Assembly: GCA_039707655.1 (NCBI GenBank)
Contig: CM077667.1
Span: forward strand, 416,249,409-416,313,408
Origin: Elymus sibiricus
Taxonomy: Eukaryota > Streptophyta > Magnoliopsida > Poales > Poaceae
Direction of reading: 5' to 3'
DNA length: 64,000 bases
A model generated the notes under the pieces. The model ran no database searches, had not been told where the DNA came from, and saw nothing but the letters and a program-made list of their open reading frames with translations. Each line of letters opens with the position of its first letter. Position 1 is the stretch's first letter. The translations under genes and the position numbers were made by a program. Of this stretch, positions 45,375 through 57,345 are shown one piece after another.

Positions 45375-46489
45375 TTAAGATCTATCATCGGCCGCCTCTG
45401 AACCTGACCCCGCCGGCTCGACGTCATCATCAACCTGCTGGCCTTTCTGTTGCCAACGAATTGAGAGCAAAGATTCAAAATTTGCAGTCCCTTCAACAAG
45501 AGCTAACGACGTGTCAATGTGAGGAGCAAAAGTTGTCTTACGGCGAGGCGGCACCAGGTCAGATGGCTCGTCCTTGGGCGCGCTGATGCGTTCATTATCA
45601 ACATTGTAGGCTGGATGATATTTTGACAGATCTACCTCATCGGCTATCAAAGACGCCAATGGCCGGGTCTCCAAAAGACACTTGGCGTAATCTTCATGAG
45701 TGAAGGCTGACCCGTCAAGTTTAAATTCTGGGAAGCCGCCTTTCAGCTGCTCCACGTCCAATTCTGTCAGATAAGCCTTTGCCCGAGCAAGTGCCATGTT
45801 CGCTCCCACACGAGCCGCCGATTTTCGAGTTTCAATCACCCATTGTGGTACCGTAGAGAGCTGTTTCAACATGTCTTTTATGCTTCTCGGAGGATACTTC
45901 AAGTTTTTCACAGCCATGATGGAATATACGGAGCCCGTAAACAGCTGCTCTACGTACGTGAAAATGGTCTTCAATTTTACAATTGGCAGCTCTACGAGGT
46001 TGTGATTTTTTTGCCCTGCATATAAGAGAAAAGTTCAATAAGTCACCACCAGGTCTACAAACATGGCACATGAAAGTGAGGAAAAACACGTACCAAAGAT
46101 TGTTGTCAACATATCATTGATCTGCTTCATCAGAGTGGCATATTTCTCCTTCACTGGGCCCAAGTTTTTCTCGGCTTTCTCTGCACGTTTGGTCAAGACA
46201 GTTTTCTCCGCCTCGAACACTTTTACGGCCTGTTCTAGACGTTCGTTGGCCTCACGGGCAGAATTTTCAAAGTGAGCCGCCATGGACTCGGCTTCAGTTT
46301 TCAATCTCCTTTCCTCCTTGAGCCATTTCTGCAGTCTCACAGCAACAGACTTAGCATCTTCACAATATCCCTAATGGATAAATAACAAACATCAGCAATT
46401 ATGGTTTACAAATCTCAAGAAGATTGCAAGCAAATATCCTTGACACTTGGGGGCTAATGTAATTCAGCTCTCTTCAAATTAAAGAATGG

Positions 46490-46712
46490 AGAAGACCCGG
46501 CTCATCTCAAGAAGATGAGTCGGCCCTTGGGGGCTACAGGTCGAACTTCTTCAGTCTTAAAAGACCCGGCTCATTTCAAGAAGATGAGTCGGCCCTTGGG
46601 GGCTACAGGTCGAACTTCTTCAGTCTTAAAAGACCCGCCTCATCTCAAGAAGATGAGTCAGCCCTTGGGGGCTACAGGTCGAACTTCTTCAGTCTTAAAA
46701 GACCCGCCTCAT
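46490..46712. repeat. 69-bp tandem array in intron 3 of the antisense gene, left part
   Basis: Three or more units of 69 bp with CTCATCTCAAGAAGATGAGTC (a hairpin, CTCATCT-caag-AAGATGAG) and GGCCCTTGGGGGCTACAGG. Element G interrupted the array inside this hairpin. Confidence 0.85.
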
Positions 46713-48111
46713 TGATACGTCTCCATCGTATCTACTTTTCCAAACTCTTTTGCCCTTGTTTTGGACTCTAATTTGCATGATTTGAATGAAACTAACCCGG
46801 ACTGACGCTGTTTTCAGCAGAATTGCCTTGGTGTTATTTTTGTGCAGGAATAAAAGTTCTCGGATTGACCTGAAAATTTACGGAGAATATTTTTGGAATT
46901 AATAAAAAATACTGGCGAAAGAATCAACCGGAGGGGGTCCACCACCTGGCCACAAGCCAGGGGGGCGCCCCCCCTAGGGCGCGCCCCCTGTCTTGTGGGC
47001 CCCCTGGAGCTCCTCCGACCTCAATTCCAACTCTATATATTCCTATTCGGGGAGAAAAAAAATCAAGGAGAAGAGTTCATCACGTTTCACGATACGAAGC
47101 CGCCGCCACCTCCTGTTCTTCCTCGGGAGGGCAGATCTGGGGTCCGTTTTGGGCTCCGGAGAGGAGAAATCGACGCCGTCGTCATCACCAACCATCCTTC
47201 ATCACCAATTCCATGATGCTCTCCGCCGTTCGTGAGTAATCCCATCGTAGGCTTGCTGGACGGTGATGGGTTGGATGAGATTTACTATGTAATCGAGTAG
47301 TTTTGTTAGGGTTTGATCCCTAGTAACCACTATGTTCTGAGATTGATGTTGCTATGACTTTGCTATGCTTAATGCTTGTCACTAGGGCCTGAGTGCCATG
47401 ATTTCAGATCTGAACCTATTATGTTTTCATGAATATATATGTGTTCTTGATCCTATCTTGCAAGTTGTAGACACCTATTACGAGTTATGATCCGCATCCC
47501 CCAGGGTGACAATAACTGGGATTCTTTCCGATGATTACCGTAGTTTGAGGAGTTCATGTATTCACTAAGTGCTAATGCTTTGGTCTGGTTCTCTATTAAA
47601 AGGAGGCCTTAATATCCCTTAGTTTCCATTAGGACCCCGCTGCCACGGGAGGGTAGGACAAAAGATGTCATGCAAGTTCTTTTCCATAAGCACGTATGAC
47701 TATATATGGAATACATGCCTACATTATATTGATGAATTGGAGCTAGTTCTGTGTCACCCTATGTTATAACCGTTGCATGATGAATGCCATCCGACATAAT
47801 TATCCATCACTGATCCATTGCCTACGAGCTTTTCACATATTGATCTTTGCTAAGTTACTTTTCCGTTGCTACTGTTACAATCACTACAAAACTGCTACTT
47901 TCACGTTTGCCATCGTTACCGCTACTTCCATACTACTTTGCTACTAAATACTTTCCTGCAGATATTAAGTCTTTCAGGTGTGGTTGAATTGACAACTCAG
48001 CTGCTAATACTGGAGAATATTCTTTGGCTCCCCTTGTGTCGAATCAATAAATTTGGGTTGAATACTCTACCCTCGAAAACTGTTGCGATCCCCTATACTT
48101 GTGGGTTATCA
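46713..48111 (+). repeat. 5' LTR of element G
   Basis: 1399 bp, TGATACGTCTCCATCGTATC to GGGTTATCA. Confidence 0.94.
47034..47040 (+). promoter_or_regulatory. TATA box in 5' LTR of G
   Basis: TATATAT in AACTCTATATATTCC; the same box is at 56156-56162 in the 3' LTR. Confidence 0.6.
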
Positions 48112-48122
48112 AGACCTTTTTC

Positions 48123-48140
48123 TGGCGCCGTTGCCGGGGA
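48123..48140 (+). other. Primer-binding site of element G (tRNA-Asp)
   Basis: TGGCGCCGTTGCCGGGGA, full 18-nt complement of plant tRNA-Asp 3' end. It lies 11 bp from the LTR, a longer gap than the 1-2 bp in the other elements. Confidence 0.93.
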
Positions 48141-48189
48141 GCATAGCTCTATTCTCTGAGTCACTTGGGATTTATATCTGTTGATCACT

Positions 48190-50925
48190 ATGAAGAATCT
48201 GAAAGACCCAAAAACCAAGATCTATCCCTCTACTACGAGGGGAGGTAAGGAACTGCCATCTAGCTCTGCACTTGATTCACGTTCTGTTATGAGTAAATTT
48301 GTGACACCACCACCTGCTATTGATTCTGATATGTCGCAAGTAATTAATGATGCCACTTCTGCTATGCATGATGCTTATGATGATACTTTGCTTGATAATA
48401 CTGTGCCACTGGGTGAATTTCTTGATGAACAAACTGCTAGAGTCAATGCTGAAACTGATGAAATTATTGAAACTGAACACTATGAGACACCTGCTAGACC
48501 TAGCTCTCCTAGATATGAATTGCCTAATATACCTAAGGGGTATGTTATGGAGGGAGAGGTAGCTAGGGACTTTCTTGCTTGTAAGGATAGAGATGATCTT
48601 AAGAAATTGCTATGCAAGTGGAAGGAAAAATCTTTGAATGCTAGAATGCAATATGATCCTAAGTTTGCTACTTCACCTATCCTTGTCACTGATAAGGATT
48701 ATGAATTCTCTGTCGATCCTGAGTTAATTACTTTGGTTGAATCTGATCCTTTCCATGGTTATGAATCTGAAACTGTTGTGGCACATCTTACTAAATTGAA
48801 TGATATAGCCACCCTATTTACTCATGAGGAAAAAATTCATTATTACTATATTCTTAAGTTGTTTCCTTTCTCATTAAAGGGTGATGCTAAGATATGGTTT
48901 AATTCTCTTGCTCCTGGTTGTGTGCGTAGTCCCTAGGATATGATATATTACTTCTCTGAAAAATATTTTCCTGCCCATAAGAAACAAGCTGCCTTGCAGG
49001 AAATATTTAACTTTGTGCAAATTGAAGAAGACAGTCTCCCACAAGCTTGGGGGAGGCTTCTCCAATTACTTAATGCTTTGCCTGATCATCCTCTCAAGAA
49101 AAACGAAATACTTGATATCTTTTATAATGGACTAACCGATGCTTCTAGGGACCACCTAGATAGTTGTGCTGGTTGTGTTTTCAGGGAACGAACTGTTGAA
49201 CAAGCTGAACTACTATTGAATAATATATTGAGCAATGATAATGATTGGACTATTCCCGAACCACCTCCAAAGCCAATTCCGAAGAAAAGAGGTATTCTAT
49301 TTCTCAGTCCTGAAGATATGCAAGAGGCAAAGAAATCTATGAAAGAAAAAGGTATTAAAGCTGAAGATGTTAAGAATCTACCACCTATTGAAGAGATACA
49401 TGGTCTTGATACCCCGACACAGGTATTAGAGGTAAATTCTCTCCGGAGATTTGATGAAGGTGATATTCCCTATAATAAGTCTGCTGGCCAATGCTTGGAT
49501 GAGTTTGATAACTTTATTGTCAAGCAAGAGAATTTCAATGCTTATGTTAGTAGACAATTGAAACATAATGCTTACATGCTTGATCGCTTAGGTGATTATA
49601 TGAGTAGAACTATCAATGATCTTAAGATTATTAGTAAACATGCTTCCATGGTAACTACTCAAGTAGAACAAGTACTTAAGGCACAAAATGATTTGCTTAA
49701 TGAGATGAATGGTAAGAACAATGATCATTCTGTTAGAGTTGTGACTAGAGGTGGTAAAATGACTCAGGAACCTTTGTATCCTGAGGGCCATCCTAAGAGA
49801 ATCAAGCAAGATTCTCAGAGAATTAATACTGATGCACCTAGTCGTCCCAGTAATAAAAGGAAAAAGAATGACGATAGGACTTTGCATGCTGCTAGTGAAC
49901 ATGTTATAGATACTCATGAAAACCCAAATGATATTTCTATTTCTGATGCTGAGACACAATCTGGTGATGAACATGAGCCTAGTGATAATATTAATGATGA
50001 TGTTCCTGTTGATGCTCAACCTAGTAATGATAATGATGTGGAGATTGAACCTGCTGATGATCTTGATAACCCACAACCTAAGAATAAAAGATATGATAAA
50101 AGAGACTTCGTTGCTAGGAAGCATGGTAGAGAAAGAGAACCCTGGGTTCAGAAACCCATGCCCTTTCCTCCTAAGCCATCCAAGAAAAAGGATGATGAGG
50201 ATTTTGAGCGCTTTGTTGAAATGCTTAGACCTGTCTTTTTGCGTATGCGCTTGACTGATATTCTGAAAATGTCTCCTTATGCTAAGTATATGAAAGATAT
50301 TGTGACAAATAAAAGAAAGATACCGGAAGCTGAGATTTCCACCATGCTTGCTAATTATACCTTTAAGGGTGGAATACCAAAGAAACTAGGAGATCCCGGA
50401 GTACCTACTATACCATGCTCTATTAAAAGAAACTATGTTAAAACTGCTTTATGTGACCTTGGAGCTGGTGTTAGTGTTATGCCTTTCTCTTTGTATCGTA
50501 GACTTGATTTGAATAAGTGGACACCTACTGAAATCTCTTTGCAAATGGCTGATAAATCAACTGCTTTGCCCATCGGTATTTGTGAGGATGTGCCTGTCGC
50601 AGTTGCAAATGTTACTATCCTAACGGACTTTGTTATTCTTGATATTCCCGAGGACGACAGTATGTCGATTATCCTTGGTAGACCTTTTTTGAATACTGCA
50701 GGGGCTGTTATTGATTGCAACAAGGGCAATGTCACTTTTCATGTTAATGGTAATAAGCATACGGTACACTTTCCGAAGAAACAACCTCAAGTTCATAGTA
50801 TCAACTCCATTGGAAAAATTTCAACAATTATTATTAGAGATTTTGAATTCCCTCTTCCTACTGCCAAAAAGAAATATGATATACTTATTGTTGGGGACAT
50901 GCATATCCCCATTGAGGTAACCTAG
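48190..50925 (+). pseudogene. Element G gag-protease, one amber stop
   Basis: ATG at 48190. Retrotrans_gag-type domain about 48760-49230 (SLKGDAKIWFNSL; YYFSEKYFPAHKKQAALQEI; AWGRLLQLLNALPDHPLKK; LDSCAGCVFRERTVEQAELL). A charged, Asp/Asn-rich region follows, then an aspartic protease about 50330-50740 with CDLGAGVSVMPFSLYRRL as catalytic loop and SIILGRPFLNTAGAVIDC. A single TAG (48934-48936) inside the gag domain splits one frame; the rest (48940-50925) is open for 661 codons. No zinc knuckle seen. Pol does not follow: the frame stops at 50925. Confidence 0.88.
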
Positions 50926-51713
50926 TGTTATTCGAAAATTCTCCGGTTCCGTGTCATTCGAAAAAAGTTTGTCAATAAGACTTGATCAACCTTATTGATG
51001 GATTCTTTTTGATGAGCATGAGATGGATGAATTTAGGAGGTACAACCTTGTGTACCCAACTTTTACTTTTTGTTATTTAGATTTAATAAAGTAAAAATGC
51101 TATTATTTTTCTGTTTTCTGATTTACCCGTGCAATAGAAAAATGACCTGAAAATAAAAGTTCTCCAAATGCCCTGAAAATGTAGTATGATTTTTTCTGGA
51201 ATATTTAAGAATTTTTGGCACTGAGAACACATCAGGGGGCTGCACCAGTGGGCCACAAGCATCCAGGGCGCGCCCACCCCCCTGGGAGCGCCCCCTGGCT
51301 TGTGGGTCCCACGTAGGCCCCCCTCACTTATTCCAGCACCCATCCACTTCGTCTTCCTCCAGAAAAAATCTCACCATTGCTCAAACCCGTGTTCTAGCTC
51401 ATTTTGCTGCCATTTTCGATCTCCTTGTGCAAAGCTCCAATTGCAAAACTGGTTTGAGGGATTGATCTTCGGTATGTGACTCCTCCAATGGTCCAATTAT
51501 TTTTTGTTTTAGTGCTTTATATATTGCAAATTTTTGCTGCTGTGGTGACCTTGTTCTTGAGCTTGCATGTCAAATTTGTATGGTCCCAAGTAGTTTTGAT
51601 GCGTGATATAGCCTCTAGGCACTTGTGGGAGTAGTTGCTATAAGTTTTGTTGAGTTTTGTTCACCTTTATTTTGAGTCACTAAAAATGTCAGAAATTTTT
51701 CAGAGAAAGAAAG
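50926..51713. other. Non-coding spacer of element G
   Basis: Joins protease to the second ORF. Includes CCACAAGCATCCAGGGCGCG-type GC blocks (51240-51310) that resemble the LTR's own GGCGCGCCCCCTGGCTTGTGGG segment, and a T-rich tract before the ORF. The absent RT-RNase H-INT would belong here. Confidence 0.55.
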
Positions 51714-53784
51714 ATGTTGAGGAGAATATACCAAGGTGGTTCCTCGAGCAAGAAGACCCCGAGACTCGCGATATGTGAGCCCGACTTTGAACCACCGAGG
51801 GAAGCTCAAGTGCGGCCTTGTGAATGGCCGTCGGATCAATTCATGGTTCATGCCGGTTTCAAGGAAGAATTTTACGCGTACATACGAAATGCTGGCCTTG
51901 AAGATTTCGTTTCAGACCAACGCAAGCAATATTATCGACTTACTGATTCCTTCGTGCGGAGGTTTGAATTTTCATCCAGGCGTAATATGCATTCTGTTCT
52001 ATTAAACCTTTATGATGAATCCTATACTATGGACCTAGAAGATTTTAACCGTGCATGCAAAATTCCACAATGGGGCAGCTATAGTGATCCTCACAAAACT
52101 GAATATAGTGATTTTCTTGCTAGCATCACTGTGGGAGAAACTAGAAACATTACACAGGCTACCTTGGGGAGCGTTCACTTTCCTGCTATACATTATTTTG
52201 CTCTCTTCATAGGTAGATGTATTAACGGTAAACATAATCATAGCCACCTTTGCGTACCTGATCTCAGTATTCTTAAGAGTGCGGTCATGGGTGATAGACG
52301 ATATAACTTGGGGGCTATTATTGCTAGGAGGCTACATAAAAATGCTAAGGATGGAGATTTCTTTGGCGGGATTTATGCCACCCGTGTAGCTAATTATCTT
52401 GGGGTACCCATAAGGGGGGATGATATTGAGTTACCACCTGCTTTTCTTGATTATGAGGCTATGGTGTGCTACCAGTTTCTTGAGAGGAACGAACAGTCCT
52501 TCCTGTACCGACTAATTTTTGATAGACAGCGTGCTGTCCATATTACCCTTCCTGCTCCTGCCTTCTTTAACTTTCAGGAAAAACGGAGACACTTTATAAC
52601 CAGAGAGGAGGCAAATGAGTACGAGAGTGAGGCGGAAGCCACTCGCCTCCGCGCTGCAGCCGTTCAGGCAGTAGCTGCCGCAGCCCAGTACATCCCCAAC
52701 TATGACTTTGGAGGCCGAAATCACTGTTCTGACCTTATCAGCAAAGAATGGCACAAAATGAACTCGATAGGAAAGTATTTCACGATCTGACCCTTTTAGC
52801 AACGCCACAGCCCGTGGCGTTTCTGCCCAACTTAGAAACGCTGAGCCAGCTAGCGTTGCAGCGGCACTTAGACACGCCGAGCTAGCTCGCGTTTCTGCCC
52901 AACTTAGAAATGCCATAATCTAGGGCATTGCTGTCCAATATAGAAACGCCATGAGCCACTGCGTTACTGGCATGGCACACGGCAGGCCGACTGCTGATGT
53001 GGCTGAGCAAGGAACGCCAATGTTGTTGGCGTTTCCTAAGCTTTCACCAACGCCATTGAGCATGGCGTTTGCTCCTTGGTGGTGCAGATGCTTGGCATTG
53101 CATCCATGAATGCATGCATGCACGTAGGAAATACCCAGCCAGGGCTTTGTAAGAGGTGCCCTTCTCTCTCTCTTTCCTCCTCCTCCTCCTCCTCAAGCTG
53201 CATGCATGCATGCCCTACAAAGCCAGCCACAGGATGAGAGAGGGAGGGAGAAGAGAACGATGGATACAAGCAAAGGACATACTAGGCCTAGCTATTGTTG
53301 GAAGTATAAGCACCTTCATGGTGCATGCTAGGCCTACGTGCATGCATGCATTCATGGATGCAATGCCAAGCATCTGCACCACCAAGGAGCAAACACCATG
53401 CTCAATGGCGTTGGTGAAAGCTTAGGAAACGCCAACAACATTGGCGTTCCGTGCTCAGCCACGTCAATAGCCGGCCTGCCGTGGGCCATGCCAGAAACGC
53501 AGTGGCGCATGGCGTTTCTATATTGGACAGCAACGCCCTAGCTTATGGCGTTTCTAAGTTGGGCAGAAACGCGACCTAGCTTAGCGTGTCTAAGTGTCGC
53601 TGCAACGCTAGCTGGCTCGGCGTTTTTAAGTCGGGCAGAAACGCCACGGGCTGTGGCGTTGCTAAAAGGGTCAGATCGTGAAATACTTTCATGTCGAGTT
53701 CATTTTGTGCCAACGATCGCTGATAAGGTCAAAACAGTGATTTCGGCCGACTTTGGATATTATCCGGGCCAGCCATGGCCCTAG
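51714..53784 (+). pseudogene. Element G second ORF, ATHILA ORF1-like, split by a MULE
   Basis: Open from ATG 51714 through 52712, then interrupted by the foldback MULE; the frame resumes after the second copy of the 9-bp duplication and stops at 53784. Text such as YRLTDSFVRRFEFSSRRNMHSVL, LYDESYTMDLEDFNRACKIP and VANYLGVPIRGDDIELPP resembles the ATHILA ORF-1 family (PF03078), a plant retroelement protein of unknown role, here about 340 residues. A Glu/Ala-rich coiled segment (EANEYESEAEATRL) lies near the C-terminus. Without the MULE the ORF would be intact, so the break is recent. Confidence 0.8.
52713..53748. mobile_element. Foldback MULE-type element with hairpin-array arms
   Basis: 1036 bp flanked by a perfect 9-bp duplication GACTTTGGA (52704-52712, 53749-53757), the Mutator signature. 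The arms (52713-about 53127 and about 53332-53748, roughly 415 bp each) are inverted copies, ends GGCCGAAATCACTGTT. Each arm carries about seven short inverted repeats such as AACGCCAATGTTGTTGGCGTT and AACGCCATTGAGCATGGCGTT. The 200-bp centre has CT/CCT microsatellite and GCATGCATGC. No transposase. Arms differ at scattered positions only. Confidence 0.92.
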
Positions 53785-55835
53785 ACCAACTTAGGCCAAA
53801 AGCCTAAGCTTGGGGGAGTACGTATTTCTCACCGACATTACATTCATGTTCACACACTCATCTCAGTTGTCGGTGTTCATACTTTTTCATTGTATCATCC
53901 ATGGCATTTTATTTCTTCCTTCCGCTTTCTTCTTGTGTGCTTAATTAACCCTGAGAAAATCCAAAAAAATATTAGTTCTAGCTTTACTTTCTAGTTTGTT
54001 TAGTTGTAGTACTAAAAGAAAACCCAAAAAGATTTCTCGTTCTTCTTTTGCTTGTTGGGAGCTTTCCCGTGTAAATAGTCTTTCTCGCTCTTGTTTTGAA
54101 ATTTCTTTTCTTTGGGTCGAGAGGAGAAGACCACAATGAAAATGTTGAGTGGCTCTCATATGCATTATTGTTTATCTTACAGAGAGCCCATATTACCTTG
54201 CCTTCTCCTTTGAGTTATTATTTGCAGATTCCAGCTTAGTCCAATGCACGTGCATTCTTATTATTATTCACACCGTTCGGTCGTGCAAGTGAAAGGCAAT
54301 AATGACGATATATGATGAAGTGATTGAGATGGGAAAAAGCTGGTATGAACTCTACCTATTTTGTTTTTGTAAATATGATTAGCTCATCGTTCTGGATTCA
54401 GCTCATTATGGATGAAACATGTTTGCAATGACAATTAGAGATTATAGTTACTCATGCCATGCTTAATTAGCTAAGAGTGTATAATGGTTTGTCTTGAGTG
54501 CCAACATGCATTTTAAAATGGTTGTGATGTAGTATGATAGGATGGTATCCTCCTCTGAATGATTCAAGTGGCTTGACTTGGCACATGTTCACGCATGTAA
54601 TTGAAACAAAATCAACATAGCCTCCACGATATTTATGTTCATGGTGATTTATATCCTACTCATGCTTGCATTCAATGTTGGTTAATCTCAATGCATGTTT
54701 ATGACTGTTGTTGCTCTCTAGTTGGTCGCTTCCCAGTCTCTTGCTAGCCTTCACCTGTACTAAGCGGGAATACTGCTTGTGCATCCATTTCCATAAACCG
54801 AAAGTTGTTCCATATGAGTCCACCATACCTACCTATATGCGGTATTTACCTGCCGTTCCAAGTAAATTTGCATGTGCCAAACTCTAAACCTTCAAATAAT
54901 ATTCTGTTTTGTATGCCCGAATCGCTCATGTAGTGACTAGGGGCTGTCAGTATCTTCCATGCTAGGTGGGTTATTCTCACGATATGTGTTGATTCACTAT
55001 CATTCACGGGAAAGTGGCTGGTATTCGGGATGCCCAGTTCCATGCTCAAAAATCAAATCAAAATATAATGAAACAAAACTCCCCTGGGATTGTTGTTTGT
55101 ATGGACGGTACCCGTGGATTCGGCTCGCCGTGGAGTGTGATTGATTGGTGGAGGGGGAGTAAAAACTTTACTATTCTGTTTGGGAACCGCCTATAATGTA
55201 TCTAGCATGGACGATACCGAGATCTCTTGGTTGTTATGTTGACAATGAAAGCATACCACTCAAAATTATTATTCATCCCTGTTTTAAAAAGCTCGAGCTC
55301 TTGCACCTCTGCAAGTCAATGCTTCCCTCTGCGAAGGGCTTATCTATTTTATTTTACTATTGAGTCATCCTCCTCTTATAAAAAGCACCAGTTAGAGAGC
55401 ACCACCGTCATTTGTATGCTTTGTTATTAATTGATATTGAGTATGACTATGACTGGATCTCTTTTACCATGAATTACAATGTCTAGTCAGTCCTTGTTCT
55501 TCAGAGGTGCTCTGCATTTATGTTTTGCGGTTTCAGAAAGGGCTAGCGAGATACCATTATATCATATTGTATCATGATTGTTTTGATAAAATTGTTGTCA
55601 TCAGAGATTTATTATTATTGCTCGCTAGTTGATTATGCCATTAATATGAGTAAATGTGAGACCTAAATGTTATTGTGAATGTGGTTAGTCTATAATCTTT
55701 GCTGAAAATTTGAACATCAATTAGACATATTTGCAACAACAAGATCAAACAGAGTTTGTAAAAGTTTTTCTTTGTCACTTTTAGTTTGTCAACTGAATTG
55801 CTTGAGGACAAGCAATGGGTTAAGCTTGGGGGATT
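53785..55835. other. 3' non-coding region of element G
   Basis: 2 kb with no conserved ORF. It starts with GGCCAAAAGCCTAAGCTTGGGGG and ends with GACAAGCAATGGGTTAAGCTTGGGGGATT directly before the 3' LTR, the latter being the polypurine tract; the AAGCTTGGGGG word appears at both ends. Confidence 0.65.
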
Positions 55836-57233
55836 TGATACGTCTCCATCGTATCTACTTTTCCAAAATCTTTTGCCCTTGTTTTGGACTCTAATTTGCA
55901 TGATTTGAATGAAACTAACCCGGACTGACGCTGTTTTCAGCAGAATTGCCTTGGTGTTATTTTTGTGCAGAAATAAAAGTTCTCGGATTGACCTGAAAAT
56001 TTATGGAGAATATTTTTGGAATTAATAAAAAATACTGGCGAAAGAATCAACCGGAGGGGGTCCACCACCTGGCCACAAGCCAAGGGGCGCCCCCCTAGGG
56101 TGCGCCCCCCTGTCTTGTGGGCCCCCTGGAGCTCCTCCGGCCTCAATTCCAACTCTATATATTCCTATTCGGGGAGAAAAAAATCAAGGAGAAGAGTTCA
56201 TCGCGTTTCACGATACGGAGCCGCCGCCACCTCCTGTTCTTCCTCGAGAGGGCAGATCTGGGGTCCGTTTTGGGCTCCGGAGAGGGGAAATCGACGCCGT
56301 CGTCATCACCAACCATCCTTCATCACCAATTCCATGATGCTCTCCGTCGTTCGTGAGTAATCCCATCGTAGGCTTGCTGGACGGTGATGGGTTGGATGAG
56401 ATTTACTATGTAATCGAGTTAGTTTTGTTAGGGTTTGATCCCTAGTATCCACTATGTTCTGAGATTGATGTTGCTATGACTTTGCTATGCTTAATGCTTG
56501 TCACTAGGGCCCGAGTGCCATGATTTCAGATCTGAACCTATTATGTTTTCATGAATATATATGTGTTCTTGATCCTATCTTGCAAGTTGTAGACACCTAT
56601 TACGAGTTATGATCCGCATCCCCCAGGGTGACAATAACTGGGATTCTTTCCGATGATTACCGTAGTTTGAGGAGTTCATGTATTCACTAAGTGCTAATGC
56701 TTTGGTCCGGTTCTCTATTAAAAGGAGGCCTTAATATCCCTTAGTTTCCATTAGGACCCCGCTGCCACGGGAGGGTAGGACAAAAGATGTCATGCAAGTT
56801 CTTTTCCATAAGCACGTATGACTATATATGGAATACATGCCTACATTATATTGATGAATTGGAGCTAGTTCTGTGTCACCCTATGTTATAACCGTTGCAT
56901 GATGAATACCATCCGCCATAATTATCCATCACTGATCCATTGCCTACGAGCTTTTCACATATTGATCTTTGCTAAGTTACTTTTCCGTTGCTACTGTTAC
57001 AATCACTACAAAACTGCTACTTTCACGTTTGCCATCGTTACCGCTACTTCCATACTACTTTGCTACTAAATACTTTGCTGCAGATATTAAGTCTTTCAGG
57101 TGTGGTTGAATTGACAACTCAGCTGTTAATACTCGAGAATATTCTTTGGCTCCCCTTGTGTCGAATCAATAAATTTGGGTTGAATACTCTACCCTCGAAA
57201 ACTGTTGCGATCCCCTATACTTGTGGGTTATCA
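55836..57233 (+). repeat. 3' LTR of element G
   Basis: 1398 bp; preceded by the polypurine tract and followed by duplication CTCAT. Confidence 0.94.
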
Positions 57234-57345
57234 CTCATCTCAAGAAGATGAGTCGGCCTTTGGAGGCTATAGATTGAAATTATTTTATCTTAAAAAGACC
57301 CGACTCATCTCAAGCAGTTGAGTCGGCCCTTGGGGGCTACATGGA
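57234..57345. repeat. 69-bp tandem array in intron 3, right part
   Basis: Two further, more diverged units (GAAGATGAGTCGGCCTTTGG, CAAGCAGTTGAGTCGGCCC), continuing the array that element G interrupted. Confidence 0.8.

Larger units (their letters stand above)
46713..57233 (+). mobile_element. Element G: Athila-like Gypsy element lacking RT/RNase H/integrase
   Basis: 10,521 bp, LTRs 46713-48111 and 55836-57233, perfect duplication CTCAT (46708-46712, 57234-57238). Primer site TGGCGCCGTTGCCGGGGA (tRNA-Asp), usual for Athila-type elements. Order: gag-protease, then 790 bp non-coding, then an Athila ORF1-like gene (split by a MULE), then 2 kb of 3' non-coding. No RT, RNase H or integrase. The two LTRs differ at about 20 positions plus a few indels by eye (near 1.5%), making it one of the youngest large insertions here. 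Confidence 0.9.

Noticed and set aside
48934..48936. Programmed readthrough of the TAG in element G gag
   Set aside because: It lies in the middle of the gag domain, not at a gag/pol boundary, and the element has no pol to express. A point mutation is simpler.
53545..53784. 79-codon plus-strand frame at the right arm of the MULE
   Set aside because: Most of it is inverted-arm sequence; only the last nine codons after 53757 are the genuine tail of element G's second ORF.
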